Below are positions 1-3,730 of a stretch of DNA of 5,384 nucleotides, piece by piece; the first letter of the stretch is position 1, and each line of letters starts with the position of its first letter. Below the pieces are notes generated by a model. It worked only from the letters and a program-made list of their open reading frames with translations. It was not told where the DNA came from and made no database searches. The position numbers and the translations under genes were made by a program. The stretch is taken from the NCBI GenBank assembly GCA_964461885.1, contig CAYWVY010000098.1, positions 1 to 5,384 on the forward strand. Direction: 5' to 3'. Origin of the DNA: UBA288 sp964461885 (GTDB lineage: Archaea > Halobacteriota > Methanomicrobia > Methanomicrobiales > Methanospirillaceae).

Positions 1-22
1 TTACAAAAATATATTTTGTCAT
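1..22 (-). CDS. pyrG: Start of probable CTP synthase gene (partial, cut by window edge)
   Basis: Only the ATG and six further codons are visible, reading MTKYIFV, with the first base of the next codon being A. A strong Shine-Dalgarno sequence (GGAGG at 29-33, minus strand) lies seven bases upstream of the ATG. CTP synthases typically begin MTKYIFVTGG; the visible residues fit exactly, and the next codon starts with A as a Thr codon would. CTP synthase makes CTP from UTP, ATP and glutamine in the cytosol and is a housekeeping enzyme. The gene has its own promoter (364-392) and lies beyond the terminator of the sigma/toxin operon, so it appears to be a separate unit, perhaps chromosomal DNA flanking an accessory region. 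Seven residues are very little evidence; another protein starting the same way cannot be excluded. Confidence 0.6.
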
Positions 23-68
23 TCTTTTCCTCCTTTCAAATTTTTATTCCCACTCGCTAACCATTTTT

Positions 69-186
69 GTCTCTGGTGTCTACAAGTAAGAATTTGGGTC
101 ATTTTCTATGGCATTTCGGGTCAAAATTGCACGTTATTCTCACCTGTTTCAGAGGTCTACGGGCATTTGACCTCATTTTGACCTCA
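69..186. repeat. GTC-type repeats in the pyrG leader
   Basis: On the plus strand TTTGACCTCA occurs twice in tandem (166-175 and 177-186), an 11-bp period. GGGTCA occurs at 96-101 and 118-123, 22 bp apart, and further GTC triplets sit at 69 and 78. On the minus strand the tandem pair reads GAGGTCAAA. Its GTCAAATG core also appears twice in the array at 1825-1941. The shared core and 11-bp spacing suggest sites for one DNA-binding protein on both sides of the sigma/toxin operon, but chance is harder to exclude here than in the larger array. Confidence 0.35.
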
Positions 187-331
187 CGAATTGTCCTCAA
201 TTATGGGAGATGTAAGCGTTAATCACTAACTTGGAGTAATGAGGACTGTCTCTGAAATCTCTCAGGTGGCTTGTGAGTGTTGTTTCGTCTCACAAATGAA
301 AACCGATTATTGTGTGCAATGTTGTCTGATG

Positions 332-357
332 GCTTGCAGGTAATACCTCCTGTAAGC
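332..357 (-). other. Hairpin at the 5' end of the pyrG leader RNA
   Basis: GCTTGCAGG (332-340) and CCTGTAAGC (349-357) form a nine-pair stem with an eight-base loop. There is one A-C mismatch in the minus-strand RNA; this becomes a G-U pair in plus-strand RNA. The minus-strand loop region contains AGGAGG, a perfect Shine-Dalgarno sequence with no good start codon after it. The hairpin starts within a base or two of the predicted transcription start, so it may stabilise the transcript end. Confidence 0.4.
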
Positions 358-363
358 GTCCTC

Positions 364-392
364 ATTATATCACAAATTCGGCAAAATTACAA
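364..392 (-). promoter_or_regulatory. Sigma-A type promoter for the leftmost gene
   Basis: On the minus strand the -35 is TTGTAA (387-392, 4 of 6 matches to TTGACA). A spacer of exactly 17 bases leads to a perfect -10 TATAAT (364-369). Transcription should start near 356-358. The promoter lies just beyond the terminator at 424-456, so it starts a new unit reading toward the probable pyrG. Confidence 0.8.
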
Positions 393-423
393 CTATCCCA
401 GATGTAACTAATTTATGAACGGC

Positions 424-456
424 AAAAAGAGCCTGCAGCGAACTGCAAGCTCTTTT
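424..456 (-). terminator. Rho-independent terminator of the sigma/toxin operon
   Basis: AAAAGAGC (425-432) pairs with GCTCTTTT (449-456), and TGCAG (434-438) with CTGCA (443-447) around a four-base loop. In minus-strand RNA the intervening pair is a G-U wobble (C-A in the other strand), making the stem continuous, and it is followed by a run of U. It begins 17 bases after the toxin stop codon. Because A and T tracts flank both sides, weak bidirectional activity is possible. Confidence 0.9.
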
Positions 457-473
457 GCGAGAATGGGTATTTA

Positions 474-998
474 TTATTTCCGACGATGCTTCAAAATGTA
501 ATCGTAACCAAGGTGGCGGCATCTATCGCAGGGTTCCTTTTCTTTCTGGAACGGGTCTCGTCTGGTGATAATGTACTCTTTGCTGTCTCTATATTCATCC
601 AGGCATCTTTTACAGAGACAACGCACGTCGTCCTTGGGCGCATGATAAACCCACAACCCATAGGTCTTTTTCAGCGCCTTGGAAATCGCATTGAGTGTAG
701 TATGATCTTCTACGGTTCCGATATAAGGACCCAACTCATTTTGATTTACTGTGCGGATTTGTTCCAACATAACGGTGGATGGACGATCAAGCCCGTAACG
801 CTCACCAAGGAAAATATGCGAAGGAAGATACATCCCTTTCTGTGCCGTTGTGATAGCGGCAATAATGGTTGTAGGACTATTGGCGTTAAAGTTGGTTGCT
901 TGAATCACCAATGCCGGTCTAATACCATTCTGAACACTACCCTCGTTCTGACCAAAGTTGTACCAATAAATATCTCCACGTTCTACTTTGTTTTTCAT
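474..998 (-). CDS. PemK/MazF-family toxin with cysteine-rich C-terminal tail
   Basis: The 174-residue protein has a MazF/PemK core at about residues 5-115. Signature features are RGDIYWYNFG (7-16), GIRPALVIQ (25-33), the LPSH segment (58-61) and EQIRTV (79-84). The family consists of sequence-specific mRNA endoribonucleases that arrest translation. Typical MazF proteins are about 110 residues; this one carries an extra 60-residue basic tail with cysteines at 127, 129, 132, 157 and 160. The CLCKRC and CDRC motifs suggest a metal-binding knuckle. It follows the sigma-like gene by 32 bases and is probably co-transcribed with it. The Shine-Dalgarno is modest (AGGTAGG about 11 bases upstream). No antitoxin-like ORF adjoins it; an antitoxin would have to be elsewhere, or the upstream sigma-like protein fills that role, which is speculation. 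The family call is firm; activity is inferred. Confidence 0.85.
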   Translation of the reverse strand: MKNKVERGDIYWYNFGQNEGSVQNGIRPALVIQATNFNANSPTTIIAAITTAQKGMYLPSHIFLGERYGLDRPSTVMLEQIRTVNQNELGPYIGTVEDHTTLNAISKALKKTYGLWVYHAPKDDVRCLCKRCLDEYRDSKEYIITRRDPFQKEKEPCDRCRHLGYDYILKHRRK

Positions 999-1030
999 TG
1001 TATAATAACCTACCTTTCATTTATGTGAAA

Positions 1031-1597
1031 TCAGTCCCAAATCGGATCATCGTATGGATCAAAGTTTTCTGCTTCTAAAAATTTTTTCATGGTCGCCAGA
1101 GACCGTTCGACGCTTTGCTGTACAGCTTGTACTGATACATTTTCCTGCTTTGCTATTTCAACAAAGGTCAAGCCATCAAAGAAATGTAACTCAATTCTTG
1201 CTTTTTGCTTTGGAGCTAACCGTGTAATGGCGGCATATAGCTTTGTCCAGTTCGGCTTGCCGTCGAATAAGTTGATAATCAAAGCGGGATTGCAACGTTC
1301 TGAAATATCATCCTCATAAGTGAAAGGAACAACGTGAGCAGCATATCTACGGCTGTGTTTTCTGTTGTTGTTGCGAAATTCAAGGATAGGCTCATACTGT
1401 TCTACCGTCATGTAAACGAAAGGTTCATATTCGCAGAGAAGCAGGTTGTATTTTTCACGCAGTTCCTTTTCACTAAGGGATGAAACAATACCGTATTTCT
1501 CTGTGCCGATGAAATTGCTATACTCCAATTTGAAGTCAATTACTTTGCACTCTGCCTTAAAATCCTGTTCAAGTTCAAATCTGTTTTTGGTTGTCAT
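1031..1597 (-). CDS. Sigma-70 region 4-like HTH protein
   Basis: The 188-residue protein has a clear C-terminal sigma region 4 / helix-turn-helix at about 126-175: RLAPKQKARIELHFFDGLTF, then VEIAKQENVSVQAVQQSVER. The first 120 residues contain no recognisable region 2, the -10 recognition and core-binding part, so it may act as a DNA-binding regulator or a partner-dependent sigma subunit rather than a complete sigma factor. The tail is acidic. The ATG follows GGAGG by eight bases, and that site is the 3' arm of a hairpin at 1605-1659. The toxin gene lies 32 bases downstream, so expression of both probably depends on the leader described at 1605-1815. Proteins of this type occur in clostridial conjugative elements and may control element genes; the target here is unknown. 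Confidence 0.8.
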   Translation of the reverse strand: MTTKNRFELEQDFKAECKVIDFKLEYSNFIGTEKYGIVSSLSEKELREKYNLLLCEYEPFVYMTVEQYEPILEFRNNNRKHSRRYAAHVVPFTYEDDISERCNPALIINLFDGKPNWTKLYAAITRLAPKQKARIELHFFDGLTFVEIAKQENVSVQAVQQSVERSLATMKKFLEAENFDPYDDPIWD

Positions 1598-1604
1598 TAT
1601 GTTT

Positions 1605-1659
1605 TCCTCCGAATTTTTGAAATTTGATTTTGGTTAAAGTCAAATTTCAATCCGGAGGA
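1605..1659 (-). promoter_or_regulatory. Hairpin sequestering the ribosome-binding site of the sigma-like gene
   Basis: Two nested stems are visible. TTGAAATTTGA (1617-1627) is perfectly complementary to TCAAATTTCAA (1640-1650) around a 12-base loop. TCCTCCG (1605-1611) is complementary to CGGAGGA (1653-1659). In minus-strand RNA the second stem locks the GGAGG of the gene starting at 1597. The leader ORF stop codon (1647-1649) lies inside the 5' arm, so a ribosome finishing the leader would melt the structure and expose the site. No U-tract follows, so it is not a terminator. Confidence 0.65.
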
Positions 1660-1754
1660 TCACGACAACCGTGTACCGTACCACGGCTGACAAAAAAAGA
1701 AGGGGCGCTTCTGCGTTTTGCAAAAGCACCCCTGTTAAGGAATGTGTGGTTCAA
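1647..1754 (-). CDS. Putative 35-residue leader peptide with internal terminator
   Basis: A TTG codon eight bases after GGAGG opens a frame of 35 codons ending in TGA. The peptide starts MNHTFLNRGAFAKRR and ends RDPPD; it is basic and serine/arginine-rich, with no recognisable domain. Its importance is positional. Codons 8-21 encode the terminator at 1692-1733. Its own ribosome-binding site lies in the hairpin at 1762-1815, and its stop codon lies in the hairpin that buries the next ribosome-binding site. This is the architecture of a translated attenuator leader. The TTG start is inferred from the Shine-Dalgarno spacing; there is no ATG or GTG alternative in frame. Coding of a stable product is unproven. 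Confidence 0.45.
   Translation of the reverse strand: MNHTFLNRGAFAKRRSAPSFFVSRGTVHGCRDPPD
1692..1733 (-). terminator. Rho-independent terminator/attenuator in the leader
   Basis: AGGGGCGCTT (1701-1710) pairs with AAGCACCCCT (1724-1733). The single mismatch is C-A on the plus strand but G-U in minus-strand RNA, so the ten-pair stem is intact only when read leftward. It is followed by TCTTTTTTT on that strand (1692-1700). It lies about 95 bases before the sigma-like gene start and inside the leader ORF, so a translating ribosome would block its folding. It should stop most transcripts unless antitermination occurs. Confidence 0.85.
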
Positions 1755-1761
1755 AATAGAA

Positions 1762-1815
1762 ACCTCCGTAAATTGGTTTAAGAGCTTTTGCCCTTAAAGG
1801 CTAATTTACGGAGGT
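1762..1815 (-). promoter_or_regulatory. Long hairpin burying the leader-ORF ribosome-binding site
   Basis: ACCTCCGTAAATT (1762-1774) is perfectly complementary to AATTTACGGAGGT (1803-1815). Inside, TTTAAGAGC (1777-1785) pairs with GCCCTTAAA (1790-1798) around a TTTT loop. Together this is about 22 pairs interrupted by one small internal loop. In minus-strand RNA the 3' arm contains the GGAGG that precedes the TTG of the leader ORF. No U-tract follows, so translation control, or a protein-binding site, is more likely than termination. Confidence 0.65.
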
Positions 1816-1824
1816 GGTATAAAA

Positions 1825-1941
1825 GTCTTATGAGAGTCGCACGGCGGTCGTTTTACCCCTTTCTGCGTCAAATGAGAGTCGTTTGGTAAAAAGAGGTGTC
1901 GCACGAAAGTCGTTTTAGGGTCGTTTCAAAGTCAAATGGGA
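1825..1941. repeat. Phased array of GTC-headed 11-bp repeats
   Basis: On the plus strand GTC recurs at 1825, 1836, 1847, 1867, 1878, 1898, 1909, 1920 and 1931. Steps are 11, 11, 20, 11, 20, 11, 11 and 11 bases, so all sites fall on nearly the same helix face. GTCGTTT occurs four times (1847, 1878, 1909, 1920), GTCGCACG twice (1836, 1898) and GTCAAATG twice (1867, 1931). The longest copies, 1836-1855 and 1898-1917, match at 17 of 20 bases. The array fills the gap between the regulator fragment and the leader hairpin. This is where the promoter of the sigma-like operon should lie, though no convincing sigma-A promoter is visible. It resembles an operator or iteron array. Confidence 0.7.
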
Positions 1942-1944
1942 CTA

Positions 1945-2418
1945 TTATTCATCGAAAAGCTGTCCGTAAGGGAGCGATTCGTCCTTGCAGATGAACTTTT
2001 GGAGTGTTTCAAACTCCTCGGCAGTCAAGCGGCTTTTTGCCTGTTGAATCTCCTTCTTTGCGAGGGTAATAACACCAGAATGATAGATCGCATACACGAG
2101 CCAGTATTGTGCCTTGACGTTTTCAGGCACAAGTTTGAGAGCTTTGGTTGCAAAGTGATGAACTGCATCATAATCCTCAAATTCTGCGAAAATAGACAAC
2201 AACTCATTCACCATGGTGATGTACTTCATCTTATAATCCGTAGCGATACCGACGAGCCAAAGGTCATCGCAGGCAGTTCCTAACACATGACCCTTGTACA
2301 GTTTGATTGCGTGTTTCAGAGTGTGTACTTTTTGAGGAATCGGAATGTCCTGCTGAGCTTGTTTCCACAATCTTTCAAATTTCTGCAGATCTGTCATAAC
2401 ATTGAGGGATGGATTCAA
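1945..2418 (-). CDS. 5'-truncated BTAD-domain regulator fragment
   Basis: The 157-residue frame matches the bacterial transcriptional activator domain (BTAD) of SARP/AfsR-type regulators: an opening V-TDLQKFERLW (7-18), IKLYKGHVLG (38-47), a D51-D52-L-W54 segment, and two TPR-like helical hairpins at about 70-97 and 103-132. This domain normally follows an N-terminal winged-helix DNA-binding domain, which is absent. The frame remains open upstream, with family-like residues IEYTLNGYKLN encoded up to about 2448, just past the stop of the upstream sigma gene. The annotated start is a TTG with no Shine-Dalgarno sequence; ATG at 2397 is another candidate, also without one. The best reading is a remnant left by a deletion. 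It may be untranslated, or made at a low level by reinitiation after the sigma gene 31 bases upstream. Confidence 0.6.
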   Translation of the reverse strand: MNPSLNVMTDLQKFERLWKQAQQDIPIPQKVHTLKHAIKLYKGHVLGTACDDLWLVGIATDYKMKYITMVNELLSIFAEFEDYDAVHHFATKALKLVPENVKAQYWLVYAIYHSGVITLAKKEIQQAKSRLTAEEFETLQKFICKDESLPYGQLFDE

Positions 2419-2449
2419 TTTATAGCCGTTCAGAGTATATTCTATGAGC

Positions 2450-2980
2450 TTATTCCCGTAATTTATTCCGGGTACGGGTGAGCCGGACGGATACGTTCTT
2501 TTCCGTAAGACCTACGCGCTGTGCTATATCCGAATATGTATCGGAAAACCAATAGCGCCGCAGAAAGATCACTCGATTTTCAACAGACAAAGTATCCAGG
2601 AACCCTTCAATGATATGCGCCAATTCCTTTCCGGCGATTTCATCCTCAACAGTATTAGGCGACGCCAGGCAGTTTTCTAATTCTTCCATAGCCACGTCAT
2701 AGGTGCTGTTTCGCTTGATGGCCGTGTTCAGCTCATAGCGTTTCAGAGAAATGTTCCTCACGATCTTACACAGGAAAGTGAGCAATGGATTGGGGCTGGC
2801 CGGTGGGATCGCATTCCAAGCGCCCAGATAGGCATCGTTCACACATTCTTCTGCGTCCAAATCGTTATGCAGAATGTTGTAGGAAATGTTATGGCAAGCC
2901 CGACCGTATTTTGTATCCACTTCTTTGATTGCCTGCTCGGATCGTTCAAAGAACAGCTCTATGATTTTTTCATCTTCCAT
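2450..2980 (-). CDS. ECF-type RNA polymerase sigma factor, apparently truncated at the C-terminus
   Basis: The 176-residue protein begins MEDEKIIELFFERSEQAI, as in a common Firmicutes ECF-like family. Region 2 is at about 20-85, with DAEECVNDAYLGAWN (42-56). Region 4 is at about 117-175, with LSVENRVIFLRRYWF and a final helix ending VRLTRTRNKLRE. Such proteins direct core RNA polymerase to a small regulon, often stress or envelope genes, and are usually followed by an anti-sigma gene. Here the frame stops right after KLRE, where relatives usually continue for several more residues, and a regulator fragment follows instead of an anti-sigma gene. I chose ATG at 2980, 11 bases after GGAGG; a TTG at 2983 or GTG at 2989 is possible. 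Region 4 seems intact, so it may still work, possibly without an anti-sigma brake. Confidence 0.85.
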   Translation of the reverse strand: MEDEKIIELFFERSEQAIKEVDTKYGRACHNISYNILHNDLDAEECVNDAYLGAWNAIPPASPNPLLTFLCKIVRNISLKRYELNTAIKRNSTYDVAMEELENCLASPNTVEDEIAGKELAHIIEGFLDTLSVENRVIFLRRYWFSDTYSDIAQRVGLTEKNVSVRLTRTRNKLRE

Positions 2981-2999
2981 CAATAACACCGCCTCCTTT

Positions 3000-3035
3000 C
3001 ACCTATATACTACGGTTTTCGCCCGGAAAACTACA
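3000..3035 (-). promoter_or_regulatory. Candidate promoter/operator of the ECF sigma gene
   Basis: Upstream of the ribosome-binding site the minus strand contains an inverted repeat, GTTTTC and GAAAAC (3015-3020 and 3026-3031) around a GC-rich five-base loop. An AT-rich GTATATAG sequence follows toward the gene. The layout suggests an autoregulated ECF promoter, but neither a sigma-A nor a standard ECF -35/-10 pair is clear. Confidence 0.3.
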
Positions 3036-3087
3036 TGGAAAGAGAAATTTTCAAAATATTTTTGTGATAGCAAGACACGGCGATACC

Positions 3088-3165
3088 TTTTCAGTACCAC
3101 CGTGTTCGCTTGTAGTCGTCGATTGATCGGCGGATGTATTATTTGTTTCGTCAAATTGGAATTGG
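3088..3165. repeat. Linker repeat, copy 1 (78-bp form)
   Basis: The 46-bp core (3088-3133) is identical to copy 2 (3674-3719) and differs at one base from copy 3 (4966-5011). With the next 32 bases it matches 4966-5043 at 72 of 78 positions. It starts just beyond the stop of the 48-residue gene and lies upstream of the ECF sigma gene. The core holds a strand-asymmetric hairpin (AGTCGTCGAT with ATCGGCGG, using G-T pairs) that folds better from the plus strand. Confidence 0.9.
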
Positions 3166-3166
3166 C

Positions 3167-3313
3167 TTAATTGTCTTTCTTGGAATTGCACAGCACGATC
3201 ATAAAACCGACTATTCCCAACAAAACACCTATCCACCAAAATAATGTTTCTTGTGTTACTGCAAAGATAAGTCCCAACAGCAAAAATGCAAATCCAACAT
3301 TCTGCTTTTTCAT
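3167..3313 (-). CDS. Small two-helix membrane protein (48 aa)
   Basis: ATG lies about ten bases after AAGGAG and opens a 48-codon frame. The protein starts MKKQNVGFAF and ends LCNSKKDN. Residues 6-20 and 24-42 are strongly hydrophobic, separated by a short QET turn, so a helical hairpin in the cytoplasmic membrane with charged ends is likely. No family is recognised. It begins 32 bases after the lipoprotein stop. Its ribosome-binding/start region and its stop region resemble those of the lipoprotein gene at 3346-3654, indicating a shared duplicated cassette frame. It could be a small accessory subunit or a toxin-like peptide; function is unknown. Confidence 0.65.
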   Translation of the reverse strand: MKKQNVGFAFLLLGLIFAVTQETLFWWIGVLLGIVGFMIVLCNSKKDN

Positions 3314-3329
3314 CCAATCACACTCCTTG

Positions 3330-3350
3330 TCAAATTCTTATTGGCTTAAT
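3330..3350. repeat. Duplicated gene-end sequence, partner at 3151-3171
   Basis: The 21 bases here, TCAAATT, three variable bases, then ATTGGCTTAAT, match 3151-3171 at 18 positions. Both include the TAA stop codon of the gene to their right. The 15 leftmost bases recur a third time at 5029-5043 in copy 3 of the linker repeat. The unit therefore marks gene ends in this array. Confidence 0.7.
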
Positions 3351-3654
3351 CGGTGTTATTGTAAGTTATCATTACAAACGGATACGGCTCATCTGTATCT
3401 GTGGTATATTCAGCCTCCACAATAACCTCGTCACCTACAGCTAAGTCAGATGGGATTGAAATTGTCAAATCTGTAATCTCAAAAGTGACCTCTCTGTTTG
3501 CACCACCGTAGTAAATAATCGTAATGGTTGTATCAGTAATCTCTGTGACTTCTCCTGTGTATGTCTTATGAATGAGTTTAGGCTCAGGTTTGTTACAACC
3601 AACCAAAGAGAGGACACAGACCAATGCCAAAACAAGTGCTATCAACTTTTTCAT
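3346..3654 (-). CDS. Small predicted lipoprotein
   Basis: The 102-residue protein has a classic lipoprotein signal: MKK, a hydrophobic core at 4-18 and lipobox LVGC with C20 as the acylation site. The mature part (21-102) is beta-rich, with TYTGEVTEITDTTITI (31-46) and VGDEVIVEAEYT (73-84). This alternation suggests a small beta-barrel, perhaps OB-like, as in many orphan Gram-positive lipoproteins. It would sit on the outer face of the membrane. I chose ATG at 3654 for the signal peptide, with a moderate AAAGGG Shine-Dalgarno. The frame is open upstream to ATG 3744 through linker-repeat copy 2, which would add 30 hydrophilic residues ahead of the signal; this is unlikely to be the main form. 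Ligand and function are unknown. Confidence 0.75.
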   Translation of the reverse strand: MKKLIALVLALVCVLSLVGCNKPEPKLIHKTYTGEVTEITDTTITIIYYGGANREVTFEITDLTISIPSDLAVGDEVIVEAEYTTDTDEPYPFVMITYNNTD

Positions 3655-3673
3655 ACAATCACACCCTTTACTT

Positions 3674-3719
3674 TTTTCAGTACCACCGTGTTCGCTTGTA
3701 GTCGTCGATTGATCGGCGG
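3674..3719. repeat. Linker repeat, copy 2 (46-bp core)
   Basis: Identical over 46 bases to 3088-3133 and one mismatch from 4966-5011. It lies between the TraX-like gene and the downstream lipoprotein. A further CTTTATT on its right is shared with copy 3 only. It lacks the TCAAATT extension found in copies 1 and 3. Confidence 0.9.
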
Positions 3720-3730
3720 CTTTATTTTTG

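Larger units (their letters stand above)
23..357 (-). other. Long 5' leader of the probable pyrG transcript
   Basis: There is no convincing gene in this stretch. It runs from the inferred transcription start to the leftmost gene. Visible hairpins are: GCTTGCAGG 332-340 with CCTGTAAGC 349-357, at the very 5' end; TTGTGAG 271-277 with CTCACAA 289-295; GTCCTC 193-198 with GAGGAC 241-246, flanking a short inner hairpin; and GAGGTC 152-157, which can pair with either of two GACCTC copies at 169-174 and 180-185. I recognise no known riboswitch or T-box core. The GGGC initial sequence used for reiterative-transcription control of Bacillus pyrG is absent at the predicted start. No obvious terminator precedes the coding start. 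It may be a structured regulatory leader of unknown type or simply a long spacer. Confidence 0.4.

Noticed and set aside
23..357. T-box, TPP, PyrR-binding or other known riboswitch in the pyrG leader
   Set aside because: A CTGAGA-like piece is present, but none of the core conserved motifs of these classes could be found.
193..363. Switch in which GUCCUC (241-246) pairs with either of two GAGGAC segments
   Set aside because: The right-hand GAGGAC (358-363) lies between the -10 and the expected start of transcription, so most of it would probably not be in the RNA.
486..1028. Plus-strand ORF of 180 codons opposite the toxin gene
   Set aside because: It mirrors the PemK/MazF gene, has no Shine-Dalgarno sequence or recognisable domain, and the minus-strand protein is clearly conserved.
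1605..1659. Second intrinsic terminator before the sigma-like gene
   Set aside because: The hairpin is strong but is followed by the start codon region with no U-tract; ribosome-binding-site sequestration fits better.
1817..1872. Sigma-A promoter for the leader, with TTGAC near 1867 and TTATAC near 1820
   Set aside because: The two elements are far too widely spaced to pair, and no partner at 16-18 bases was found for either; the true promoter is left open.
3051..3317. Minus-strand 88-codon ORF across the small membrane gene and linker repeat
   Set aside because: It is a different frame from the 48-residue gene, which has the better ribosome-binding site and a coherent two-helix protein. 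Only its repeat-encoded tail is of interest, and that is treated as a finding.
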